Source: Cyclobacterium sp. 1_MG-2023 (lineage in GTDB: Bacteria; Bacteroidota; Bacteroidia; Cytophagales; Cyclobacteriaceae). Taken from it: DNA of 64,000 nucleotides. The position numbers were made by a program, and so were the translations under genes. Under the pieces are notes generated by a model. The model searched no databases. It was not told the DNA's origin and saw only the letters and a list, made by a program, of their open reading frames with translations. The stretch is from assembly GCF_030546805.1 (NCBI RefSeq), contig NZ_JAUOPC010000005.1, positions 1-64,000 on the forward strand, written 5' to 3'. Shown piece by piece: positions 1 through 8,080 of this stretch (position 1 is its first letter; every line of letters starts with the position of its first letter).

Positions 1-29
1 ATTAACCTACTTTAAATGATCTTTCTTAG

Positions 30-72
30 TGGCACGGTTTGACCGAAATCACTGGCATGGTCAGACCGAAAT
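30..72. mobile_element. IS21-like terminal direct repeats (remnant or element end)
   Basis: Two 20-bp direct repeats, TGGCACGGTTTGACCGAAAT (30-49) and TGGCATGGTCAGACCGAAAT (53-72), differ at three positions and are spaced 23 bp apart. A possible third degenerate unit follows near 76-94. Closely spaced repeats of this kind, rich in GACCGAAAT, resemble the multiple transposase-binding repeats at the ends of IS21-family elements in Bacteroidota; that assignment is from memory of the family. The transposase genes would lie to the left, outside the window, or be lost. It marks the left edge of the accessory island. Confidence 0.45.
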
Positions 73-257
73 AGCCAGGCTTTTCCGTTTGGTCTTTTTT
101 GTCTGCCATATCGTTGTTTTTTTTACTTTTCTAGTTGCAACTTGCGAGTAATATTACAACCGATAATGTTAGTATTATTTTATACCTATCGCTAATGTTA
201 AATTATCACGATGTTTATTTAGCTGACGCACAACGTTCTGGGTATGGTGTCGTTTTT

Positions 258-2351
258 TTATTTATTTTCTTCTTCAATTTCTGGTTCGATTATCTCTGGA
301 ACTTCAAAGATCATAGGAACATTTGATTTTAAAGCTTTACCCGCTGCAATCGCTTGTCTAAACTTGAGATTTGGAAGAACGTTTGCAATACCTTGACCAA
401 AATAATTGGAGAGGAATTCACTACTGGTTTTGTCAAATTCTTGAAATGATATAATTGTATTACATTGTGTAAGGACAGTTTTTGACACATTAGCCGTCCT
501 TTGAGCGATTACCATTAGTCCAACATTATATTTACGCCCTTGTAGTGCAATTTGAGCGATACTGTTTAACAAAGACTGGGATGATTTGTCTGCTATTCCA
601 ACAAAATTCCATTCAGGAATCACAGTATGCGCTTCCTCTAAAACTAAACATACTTTATTGCCAAACGACTTGTCATTTTTTGCAATATGAAATAATAGCT
701 TGAAGAATAATCGAGTATATTCTAAGATACCTGAAGTATTATTAACATCAGGCAATTCGAAGATTGAAATCTTTGCTGCAGGATTTTGCATGAAAGAAGT
801 TATTTCAGCATGCATAGTTTTAGATACTTCTTTTCGCTTAGCTATTGTTGCCTCATTGTCTTTTCCATAATTCTTCGAAACGGCTAATTCAATTTCATCT
901 ATTTCTTTAAATGCCATATCGGCAACTGTATTATTGATTACATCAATTGGGTCTAAATCATCGAATTTCCCCTTATACTCACCTGTAAAATCAATACAAA
1001 TAACCTTGATTGTTTCATCCTTTAAATATTCCCTAATAAGATTGCGGGCGAATATTGATTTGCCTGTTCCCGTAACACCAAGAACTGCAGTATGGTGGGT
1101 TAAGGCTAATTCTTTGTTTATTATAACGGGAAAATTAGTATTTGGAATATGACCAATCTGAAACTCAGTTCCCGCAATTTCTACATCTTGAATCTTTGAA
1201 GAAATATAGACGGGAGAGTTTATTTCGGGAACCCAACCAAATTGTTCAAACCTTACCTTTTCATGATTCCAAGTTCCTAATTGTATTGCTTCTCCAACTA
1301 TTAAACCTGTTTCATTTCTATTTTCTAGTTGCTCAATTCTAGTTATTCCTTCTACAATTTGATAATAAACGGAGGTGTCTTTAACTCTAACTTCTAAAAG
1401 TTGGCCATCATTAACAGAAGCCTTTGAATTATATACAAATTTGATTTTTTGAATTGAAGAGTTTTCGGTAATTATACCTACAAATGTTTCTAGATACTCA
1501 TTCTCTGGAACATCAGAGATTTTGTAAATGATATCGTCAGTATGTCCTTTAAGTATAGGCTTGTTTTCAAAAATCTTATTGATTTCAGCAGTCGTAAGAA
1601 CCTTTATCCATTGTTGTTCATTTAATAGATAAGTGTCTAATATTATACCTTTTCTAATTTGACGAGTATCATCAATAGAGTAGACAAACTCTACAAAATC
1701 GAAGAGTTTTATTTTTTGTTTTCGTTCTGAAAATAATTTGACAAGAAATGTGTTTTTTGATTGAACACCCAAGATTGAGCCAAGAGCATTTTCTTGTTTT
1801 TCTAATTCTTTCGGTTCAAATAGATTATTGAAGATAACCGCAATTGCTGGAATATTGAGTATCATGAAAATAACCCAATACAATAGCAAAGCGTTAAAAC
1901 CGTCACTACCTAATCCAAATTGATTTAACGCTCCCCAAAGAAAGAAAGCCGAGAATAGCGTTTGAGGTTTTCCTATTTCTCTATTTACCCTAGAGAAAAA
2001 TTGTATCCATTTATTCTCTTGAGTTAAAGGATTATTTCTCACCCACATCAATAAGTAACTACTCAGGGCTAGATACAAGGTTATTCCAAGGAAAAGCCAA
2101 AAGACCCAATTCCTATTTTCTTCAGAAATTAAAAGAAGAGATATGCCTGCGGTAACGGCATTTATAAAAATACTTGAGTCCTTCGAAAAGTGAGGTTGGT
2201 CAATTAGAGAAAGTAATATTAAAAGCAAAAACCCTGAAGTGAACCAAAAGTCATTGAGTAAGAAATCAAAATCATTTGTAACGAATCTCCCAACTCCAAT
2301 TAAAAGAAGTAAAGAGAGTCCGAGAAATATGAGCCTTGTTCTCTTATTCAT
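258..2351 (-). CDS. Membrane-anchored HerA/DUF87-type ATPase
   Basis: This 697-residue protein has about five or six hydrophobic segments in residues 7-177 (for example 7-25, 35-50, 82-103 and 153-176). A soluble linker follows, then a P-loop ATPase domain. Walker A is GVTGTGKS at 425-432, followed by a HerA-like ICIDFTGEY strand at 451-459. Walker B is CLVLEEAH at 568-575, and QGRKYNVGLMVIAQRT at 604-619 matches the HerA/FtsK-like conserved arginine region. HerA-family ATPases form hexameric DNA translocases that work with a nuclease (NurA in archaea, varied nucleases in defence systems). Here the likely partners are the PD-(D/E)XK nuclease and reverse transcriptase just upstream on the same strand. 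The membrane segments are unusual for HerA and suggest action at the inner membrane. The role in defence is inference; the ATPase assignment is firm. Confidence 0.85.
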   Translation of the reverse strand: MNKRTRLIFLGLSLLLLIGVGRFVTNDFDFLLNDFWFTSGFLLLILLSLIDQPHFSKDSSIFINAVTAGISLLLISEENRNWVFWLFLGITLYLALSSYLLMWVRNNPLTQENKWIQFFSRVNREIGKPQTLFSAFFLWGALNQFGLGSDGFNALLLYWVIFMILNIPAIAVIFNNLFEPKELEKQENALGSILGVQSKNTFLVKLFSERKQKIKLFDFVEFVYSIDDTRQIRKGIILDTYLLNEQQWIKVLTTAEINKIFENKPILKGHTDDIIYKISDVPENEYLETFVGIITENSSIQKIKFVYNSKASVNDGQLLEVRVKDTSVYYQIVEGITRIEQLENRNETGLIVGEAIQLGTWNHEKVRFEQFGWVPEINSPVYISSKIQDVEIAGTEFQIGHIPNTNFPVIINKELALTHHTAVLGVTGTGKSIFARNLIREYLKDETIKVICIDFTGEYKGKFDDLDPIDVINNTVADMAFKEIDEIELAVSKNYGKDNEATIAKRKEVSKTMHAEITSFMQNPAAKISIFELPDVNNTSGILEYTRLFFKLLFHIAKNDKSFGNKVCLVLEEAHTVIPEWNFVGIADKSSQSLLNSIAQIALQGRKYNVGLMVIAQRTANVSKTVLTQCNTIISFQEFDKTSSEFLSNYFGQGIANVLPNLKFRQAIAAGKALKSNVPMIFEVPEIIEPEIEEENK

Positions 2352-2367
2352 TTTTAGTGTCTTTAAT

Positions 2368-2436
2368 TAATGCACCCCAACGATCAATATAAAAAAAGCG
2401 TTTTAATGCCTTTTATATTGATCGTTGGGTACATTA
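2368..2436 (-). other. Long hairpin between nuclease and HerA genes
   Basis: The arms 2376-2394 (CCCAACGATCAATATAAAA) and 2411-2429 are a perfect 19-bp inverted repeat. Pairing continues outward to 2368 and 2436 with one G-U pair and one bulged base, and partly inward through GC pairs, so nearly the whole 82-bp spacer folds on itself. The outer arm includes the TAA stop of the nuclease gene. It has no clear T-tract on the minus strand, so it is not a standard intrinsic terminator. It could be an attenuator, an mRNA processing or stability element, a small RNA, or a MITE-like palindromic insertion. Confidence 0.8.
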
Positions 2437-3123
2437 TGTTTCAATTTCTTCAGATGAAGTGTATACAAAATGCCCCAATTCTTCAAACAAATCTTCCATA
2501 GGTAAAGTGGAAATATTGTCCATAAGATCTATTAATTTGGTATTCCAAAAAATGCCTTGTCTTGGATTAAAAATTTCTATACTATCTATCGCCAATTTCT
2601 CTTCTGTCAGCCAATTTAAAGCACAATAAACTAATAATTGTTTAATATCGGATGCTTGAAGATTCCTTTCGCCTGCTTTAATTTCACATAGAGTATTTTC
2701 ATAGTATATATCACCTTGACAATTTGCAATTATTCCACAACCTCTAAATTTTGGGTCGAAAACTAATGTCTTTCCGAAATATGTTTTTACTAATCTATCT
2801 GTTTGCTCATTAATTATTTTACTGTTTATCTGATCCAATTCAAATGTGTCCAAGCCATTTCTAGGAAAATACTTTAAATATTCCGCAGCAATTTGTACTA
2901 CCTCCATTATTTCTAAATCATTAGATGTATTTTTTAGTTTGAAATTAATAAAAGCAGACGTATTATTTATAGATCTATGCTTAGCTTCGTCTAAAGAATC
3001 AATAGGTTTAAATATTCGATCAATACTGCCTTTATTAAGAAAACTCACATAGTCACTTAACCAAGGAGTATTTTGAGTCCAAAACGAGGTGTAACCTCGA
3101 GCAAATGTTTTTTCTGAAATCAT
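2434..3123 (-). CDS. PD-(D/E)XK nuclease-like protein in the RT operon
   Basis: The 229-residue product has no signal peptide or membrane segment. Residues 136-166 read as a PD-(D/E)XK nuclease core: D138 in QGDIYY, E147-x-K149 in LCEIKAG, and Q162 with Y166 on the following helix (KQLLVY). This is the pattern of Cas4/RecB-like and restriction-type nucleases; the rest of the protein is not recognised. Its ATG overlaps the reverse transcriptase stop as ATGA (positions 3120-3123), so translation of the two is probably coupled. The HerA-like ATPase follows after a hairpin. HerA proteins commonly pair with nucleases of this fold, which supports a shared complex. The nuclease assignment rests on motifs only and should be tested by fold prediction. 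Confidence 0.65.
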   Translation of the reverse strand: MISEKTFARGYTSFWTQNTPWLSDYVSFLNKGSIDRIFKPIDSLDEAKHRSINNTSAFINFKLKNTSNDLEIMEVVQIAAEYLKYFPRNGLDTFELDQINSKIINEQTDRLVKTYFGKTLVFDPKFRGCGIIANCQGDIYYENTLCEIKAGERNLQASDIKQLLVYCALNWLTEEKLAIDSIEIFNPRQGIFWNTKLIDLMDNISTLPMEDLFEELGHFVYTSSEEIET

Positions 3124-4715
3124 AATGGTAATTTCCAGTTTGATGCCGAAGGATTTTTACTTCCTATCCATCTCTTTAACAAAGTTTCAAATTCTGATAA
3201 TTGAGGTTCAATTTTATCTCTCCAATGTTTTCCTTCATCATTTAGATAATAACTTGCGGCTATAAATGCCCTTCTCTCCCAAGATGTAAACGTGGAAAAT
3301 TGAGGCTTCAAATCAGACAACCAAAAGGAATTAGATAGGTTTGTCATACCATAAATACAATTCATTTTTACTAATGCTGATCTTGAGGCACTTGCTATGT
3401 GGTCAATTGCCTGAATACTACTTTCTCTGTTTTTTAAAGATAGTACTCGAGCAGTATACGATGAGTTATTATCAGTCTGAACAATGTATGAATCTGTAAA
3501 TACCAACTCAGCTAGTGTATCTAGAAAAAAATCAATCGTTTCTTCATCACAATCCAAAAGTTTTCTATTAGCAAGATGCATAACAGAAGGGTAAATAGGA
3601 TAAAACGAGTCTAAATTAGAGGCAATAGTTTTAAATGCTAAATTCAAAGGTTCATCTTCAAGGATGTTCACAGCATTTAAAAGTTGCTTCCCAAAAGCGT
3701 GATGAATTCTACTTTTTCTAATTTCAGTTTTTATTAAAGGAACAATATCAAAGTCTGATAATTTCCTTTTTAATTCTTTATAATCTTGTTCTGCTGTTAT
3801 AGAATAGGGGTCGTATTTAATGTGTATTCTCATGAAGGCAGATCGTTCTTTTCCTTCCTTGTCATCTTCACCTTCAAGAATGACAGTCGATTGTGAAATA
3901 AATTCGGAACTTGTTAAAATTTGAGTCTTATTTTTTTGAAGGGTCAAGCCTTCATTTCTCAATAGAAATTCAGCACACCAGTTCAATTTTTTAAATGCAT
4001 CTTCCTTTGAATCGGCAAATATTATATAATCATCAACATATCGGCAAAAATCTATTTTTTTACTATTTATAACTTGATCAAATGAATTAAGTAAAGTTTC
4101 AGCCAGAATTCTTGCAGCATTTCCCCCAACAGGTAACCCATAGGATGCATTTTTTGATATACTGTTAAGAATTGTCATAATCCTCTTAACGGAAGTAGTA
4201 TTGCTTGTTGACCTCAATAAGGCATTCTCCAACCTGTGGTGATAAATACGAGTGTAGAAATCAGAAATATCAAGTTTAATTACGTAGGCAGAGCTGCTAG
4301 CCTTTGTTCTTGCTGTCTCATAAAATTTTCGCCAAGTTAAATCATTATCAAATAACTTTCCTGTAGTTTGTTTTAATTTTAACCGATAAGAAAAAACACA
4401 ATTCTTTGATGGAGCTATTCTTTTAGTTTCTAAATCTTTTGAAATTCGTAATACTTCATAAAGTAAAAAAGCATTCCAAATTGGATCAACGATTGCTGCC
4501 CATCTAAATCCGGTAATACCAACAGGAATACAGCTATTGATTGATTCAACAGGATAATTAGTGCTCCAATTGTCGAAATCACCTGATATTTGTTCTAAAA
4601 TTTTTTTTACTTCCTCGGGTTTATCATAAAACAGAGCATTTTCAATAGGGTAGGGAAATATATCGGTGTCCCCGAATTTTGAAATGTTATCTATTGCTAA
4701 TTTGTAGTAATCCAT
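3120..4715 (-). CDS. Reverse transcriptase (candidate defence-associated RT)
   Basis: An RNA-directed DNA polymerase of 531 residues. I start it at the ATG at 4715 because the reading frame upstream (to 4796) encodes residues unlike an RT start. Motif A is VIKLDISDFY with D149; motif B is GLPVGGNAAR near 193-202; motif C is the catalytic YVDD at 226-229; motif D is EGLTLQKNKTQIL. Roughly 250 mainly helical residues follow with no maturase or HNH domain. Motif B lacks the PQGG form of group II intron RTs and the SQ form of diversity-generating RTs. The IYHH segment after motif A recalls the unclassified/Abi-like RTs used in phage defence (DRT systems). The DRT subtype cannot be fixed by eye. 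It heads an operon with a nuclease and an ATPase. Confidence 0.85.
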   Translation of the reverse strand: MDYYKLAIDNISKFGDTDIFPYPIENALFYDKPEEVKKILEQISGDFDNWSTNYPVESINSCIPVGITGFRWAAIVDPIWNAFLLYEVLRISKDLETKRIAPSKNCVFSYRLKLKQTTGKLFDNDLTWRKFYETARTKASSSAYVIKLDISDFYTRIYHHRLENALLRSTSNTTSVKRIMTILNSISKNASYGLPVGGNAARILAETLLNSFDQVINSKKIDFCRYVDDYIIFADSKEDAFKKLNWCAEFLLRNEGLTLQKNKTQILTSSEFISQSTVILEGEDDKEGKERSAFMRIHIKYDPYSITAEQDYKELKRKLSDFDIVPLIKTEIRKSRIHHAFGKQLLNAVNILEDEPLNLAFKTIASNLDSFYPIYPSVMHLANRKLLDCDEETIDFFLDTLAELVFTDSYIVQTDNNSSYTARVLSLKNRESSIQAIDHIASASRSALVKMNCIYGMTNLSNSFWLSDLKPQFSTFTSWERRAFIAASYYLNDEGKHWRDKIEPQLSEFETLLKRWIGSKNPSASNWKLPL

Positions 4716-5002
4716 TATTTTATTTATTGTGCCTAACAATCCTATATAAACACATTTTAGCCCAGGAGTTACATATATACCCACTATACACACCACTCAT
4801 TCGACTAAACCACCCCTTAAATTAATAATTTAGGACAACCAAACCATTGTAAATACTGAAATCTTAATGGATTTTATTAAAAACGGTCAGAAAAGAGATA
4901 TTAATGGGCATTGCTTTAAACAAAACACAGAATATACTTAGGCCTACGCTTTTCCCACTTCCATAATTTAAAAGCAATAAGTCCAAAAGCCTCTCTATAT
5001 AC
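4716..5002 (-). other. RT 5' leader/intergenic region, possible template RNA site
   Basis: This AT-rich gene-free stretch lies between the serpin terminator and the RT start codon. No ORF or clear promoter is visible. Several defence RT classes (DRT2, DRT3, DRT9 and retrons) carry a template or structural RNA beside the RT gene, so this is the place to look for one. I see no strong long stem of the size of the hairpin at 2368-2436. Confidence 0.25.
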
Positions 5003-5036
5003 AAAAAGCCACTAGAAATAAATCCTGGTGGCTTTG
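5003..5036 (-). terminator. Intrinsic terminator of the serpin gene
   Basis: On the minus strand a 10-bp stem (AAGCCACCAG pairing with CTAGTGGCTT, one wobble pair) is followed by a run of T. It lies about 30 bases after the serpin stop codon and separates that gene from the RT operon. Confidence 0.75.
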
Positions 5037-5063
5037 GCTTGGTTTTATGTTGGTATTTTAGGT

Positions 5064-6308
5064 CTAGTCCAGAAGCGCAGGGTTTCCAAGTTTACCCACA
5101 AATAATATCGCCCCACTGCTGTTCTCCTGGATAAAAAAGACAAAAGGTTTGTCCAGACTGAAAACCCTTGGCTGGGAAGGACCCGAACTGGTGGTTTCAA
5201 TTGCTACAATGGTTGCAGCAGCAGCTTCGGTACCTTCTTCACTGACTTCAATTACCGCCTCGTGAATCACCCTGCTGATCGCCATTGGTGCGGTTGGGTT
5301 CACAAAAAGTTTACTGAAATTTAAAGGACTGGGTACAAATGGTTTTACCAAACCTAGGTGCTGTAGCTCTTCTTTTAAATTATCTATTCTATACCCCATC
5401 TTGAACTTGGGCATCTTTAGGATAAAATTTGAAGTATCTGCATTGGCTCTAAAATGCTCCAGGTCTTCCAAAGTAAAAGCCTCCATCTTACTGTCCAATT
5501 CAAAATCCTTATCCAAGATTACGCCCATGGTATACTGCCCGGTACTATAAGGTATTTCCAGGTACTCCAATGCGCCATCAGCGTAATACCTCAATCCTGC
5601 CGGAGAAGACATTTGCATCATGTCCACATCTACTTCCTGACCCGAGGCGGTATAAAAAGGCGCTTTCTTTGTATTACCAACATCAAAACGGTACTTCCAA
5701 TTCGCCTTGAAATAGATGGCATTGACAAGGTACATCACTGCTGCCGGATCAACATAATCAAGCATGTCTTTGATCATTCCATTGGTATTGTTTTCAATCC
5801 ACTGATTAATCACCTCTTTAGATTGTGGATTGGACATGTCAAGGCTCGCAATCTCTGCACTGAAACTGTCCCTCACATCCTCTGCAAATTCCTGATTCAA
5901 TTCAAAGCCCTGTTTGTACCAAATGGCATTGGCGATAGACAACCTCACCTTGGGATCAAGTGCCAATAGATAATCGGTCAGGGACTTTGCTGCTTTATTC
6001 GCTTCTTCCAATTCCATCCCCTCAAATCGCAAAACCTGCATAAACTCTGCCTCTACCTCGTCTTCATTGCCATTCATGGCCATGGCGAGTGCCTGATGTA
6101 CACTGTAGGGACTGAAAAACTGGTTGACATCCTCCTTCTTCTGAAGTTCATGAAACAAATCGAAGGCGAATTGAGAACTGCTCGAAACCATCTCTTGCTC
6201 CTGAACCTGTAAAGGCCGGATATTGGCTGTAAGGTCGATTTCCTCATCCTCTCCCCAATTGCAAGCGGTAAACACCATTAAACAGAGCAAAGCAGTCGTT
6301 ATTTTCAT
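5064..6308 (-). CDS. Serpin-family serine protease inhibitor, lipoprotein
   Basis: A full-length serpin of 414 residues with a lipoprotein signal (LMVFTAC, C16), so it is probably anchored on the outside of the cell or in the periplasm. Family features include the strand/hinge block HEAVIEVSEEGTEAAAAT (349-366), a reactive-centre loop with small residues after the hinge, and a C-terminal block with DKPFVFFI and GAILFVGK. The EEGTEAAAA hinge is typical of inhibitory serpins that trap a protease by loop insertion. Counting 17 residues from the first hinge Glu puts P1-P1' near Thr373-Ser374; this position is an estimate. A monocistronic gene with its own terminator. Likely role: protecting the cell from self or foreign proteases. 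Confidence 0.93.
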   Translation of the reverse strand: MKITTALLCLMVFTACNWGEDEEIDLTANIRPLQVQEQEMVSSSSQFAFDLFHELQKKEDVNQFFSPYSVHQALAMAMNGNEDEVEAEFMQVLRFEGMELEEANKAAKSLTDYLLALDPKVRLSIANAIWYKQGFELNQEFAEDVRDSFSAEIASLDMSNPQSKEVINQWIENNTNGMIKDMLDYVDPAAVMYLVNAIYFKANWKYRFDVGNTKKAPFYTASGQEVDVDMMQMSSPAGLRYYADGALEYLEIPYSTGQYTMGVILDKDFELDSKMEAFTLEDLEHFRANADTSNFILKMPKFKMGYRIDNLKEELQHLGLVKPFVPSPLNFSKLFVNPTAPMAISRVIHEAVIEVSEEGTEAAAATIVAIETTSSGPSQPRVFSLDKPFVFFIQENSSGAILFVGKLGNPALLD

Positions 6309-6417
6309 GATTTTTGGGATTTATTTATCACCTATACGGAAAGAAGTGGGTAAATGCTACAATGAAAATTAAAAAAACCAAAATCTTCTTCCATTTTCGG
6401 ATTGGAAGAGCTAATTA

Positions 6418-6652
6418 CCCCATTAAAAAAAGGAGGACTCAGGGGGATTTATACGGTAGGATACTATTTTTTCAAGCTCGTATTTTTGAATGTTTACGAA
6501 AGAATCCCCCTTGGTCCCTCCGCCGCGGCGGAGGGATTTTGGATTTTCAGGATTTACGAATACGTTACTGATTTAACATTTTAACAGTACCTTTAAATTC
6601 TAAAAATTCAGCGTTAAAAAACCTTGGCCGAAACTCCCCCAAGGGGGATTTA
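6418..6652. repeat. REP-like GGGGGATT repeats and a GC-rich palindrome
   Basis: The 370-bp gap between the serpin start and the next gene carries related GC-rich words in otherwise AT-rich DNA: a CCCC...CAGGGGGATTT unit at 6418-6450, AATCCCCCTTGG near 6503-6514, a perfect 22-bp palindrome at 6515-6536 (CCTCCGCCGCGGCGGAGG core), and CCCCCAAGGGGGATTT at 6636-6651. These resemble dispersed intergenic repeats of Bacteroidota and cyanobacteria. Short ORFs here encode only translated repeat and are not genes. Confidence 0.6.
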
Positions 6653-6678
6653 AAACGGGCTTTAGCTAGATTTAACTT

Positions 6679-7854
6679 TTACTCCTTTTCAAACCTTACT
6701 ACCAGGAACCTGAAAACACCCTCATCATAATCAGGATGGAAAAGATTATTTCTAGAGAGGTACAAGCCATCTTCCCTAACAAAAAAATTTCTTCCAACAT
6801 AAACTTCGAAAGTGTCAAAAGTATGTTCCGCCAATATATTCAGGTCTTTATCTAAAACCATAATACCGGTATAAGGACGGTAATAATTCAAATGGTTTAA
6901 GTCTTCATCAGAGGCCTCCGGATCATATTCCACTGCTGGAGTGGTGACCCTATAAAATACATCTCTAAAAGGATCATAGATCAGGGCACCATATTGGTCA
7001 TATTTTATCCTATCTTCCAAAGCCGCCCTGGGATTAGGTGCCAATTCCTCTACATAAAGAAAATTATTGACTGTTTCAGATTTAACTTCTTTTCTATGGA
7101 CAACCTTACCCGATTTCGTGTCAAAAATCTGGATTTCATGGTCATACAAGGCCGCAATATAAATTTTATCTTCTCTTTTTGCCCAGGAATACCCACTGCC
7201 TTTTTTGCCCTTATCCCAATAGTCTTCCCGGTAAAAAACATCATACCACTGCACGGTATCCTCTGATATATCATAACTGTATACCAATTGGTGTTTTTGA
7301 ATGTCCGCCTTATCCATGTCATGGTACTTCATAAAAAGTGGCTGCGCACCATACACCTTATTACCTATTTGGTAAAATGGGGTTTCCAAGGAAACACCTA
7401 TATGGGAAATAGGGAAAAGCTCATTATGAATGGGTTTCCGTAACTGAACCTCTCCTTCCAAGTTAATTAAAACGATTTTTTGAGGGGCATAATTGACCAG
7501 CCAGATAGAGTCTTCTGCTATGAGTACTCCACCTGAAAAAGGCTTGACACTATTGGGTCCATCCATATGCAAGGGGACTTCCTTCACCAATTTCCCCTCA
7601 GGATAGGAATAAAACTGGTATATTATTTTAAAATAATTGTATATAAATATTTGAGATCCCGAATCAGTTTCCAAAAACTGAATATGCCCCGGATTGATAG
7701 GCACCAGGCTGTCTGTTTCAAAAGTAATTTCATCCACCACTTTTAATTTCAACTCTCCTTTTTCATTGTTATTTTGGCAGGCAAAAAAGAGGAGACTAAG
7801 TACCGAACAATAATAAAACAGACTCCACTTTATAAAAGGCTTGGCTAAGAACAT
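6679..7854 (-). CDS. DUF4221-like lipoprotein (beta-propeller type)
   Basis: A 391-residue exported lipoprotein: a hydrophobic N-terminus ends in LLFFAC, giving a lipidated Cys. The mature part is built of repeated beta-rich segments with many Tyr, Asp and Phe residues, including MDGPNSVKPF, YDPFRDVFYRVT and GIMVLDKDLNILAEH. The pattern suits the DUF4221 family, which is common and multi-copy in Cytophagales and has a predicted beta-propeller fold. No catalytic residues are recognised and the function is unknown. The gene stands alone on the minus strand, divergent from the enolase-superfamily gene at 8081. Family assignment is by recall of the sequence pattern. Confidence 0.6.
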   Translation of the reverse strand: MFLAKPFIKWSLFYYCSVLSLLFFACQNNNEKGELKLKVVDEITFETDSLVPINPGHIQFLETDSGSQIFIYNYFKIIYQFYSYPEGKLVKEVPLHMDGPNSVKPFSGGVLIAEDSIWLVNYAPQKIVLINLEGEVQLRKPIHNELFPISHIGVSLETPFYQIGNKVYGAQPLFMKYHDMDKADIQKHQLVYSYDISEDTVQWYDVFYREDYWDKGKKGSGYSWAKREDKIYIAALYDHEIQIFDTKSGKVVHRKEVKSETVNNFLYVEELAPNPRAALEDRIKYDQYGALIYDPFRDVFYRVTTPAVEYDPEASDEDLNHLNYYRPYTGIMVLDKDLNILAEHTFDTFEVYVGRNFFVREDGLYLSRNNLFHPDYDEGVFRFLVVRFEKE

Positions 7855-8080
7855 GCTTAAAACTAAACAAATAATTACCGCTTCCCAATAAACCGCTCCC
7901 TTTTATCCTGGAGAAGAGAATATTTGTTGGGCAATATTCATTAGTGTCTAATTTTAATTTCAATTGCTCCGGATTCCCTCCAACCAACCGATGAAAACTT
8001 AATTTAACTGATAGCATTTGCATTATTAAAATTTAATTAGAAGATTAGGCAATTCAAAAGCAAAAAACCCTCCCTTAACC

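Noticed and set aside
3120-4715. RT as group II intron, retron or diversity-generating retroelement
   Set aside because: No maturase or HNH domain, no SQ motif B or template/variable repeats, and no msr/msd-like structure was seen next to the gene.
4731-4737. GCCTAAC as an integron attC half-site
   Set aside because: The short word occurs alone without a paired site, and no integrase is in the window.
6314-6584. Two short ORFs upstream of the serpin
   Set aside because: They are translations of the GGGGGATT repeats and palindrome, without a family match.
7796-8023. 75-residue minus-strand ORF before the DUF4221-like gene
   Set aside because: It overlaps the signal-peptide coding part of the true gene in another frame and resembles no protein.
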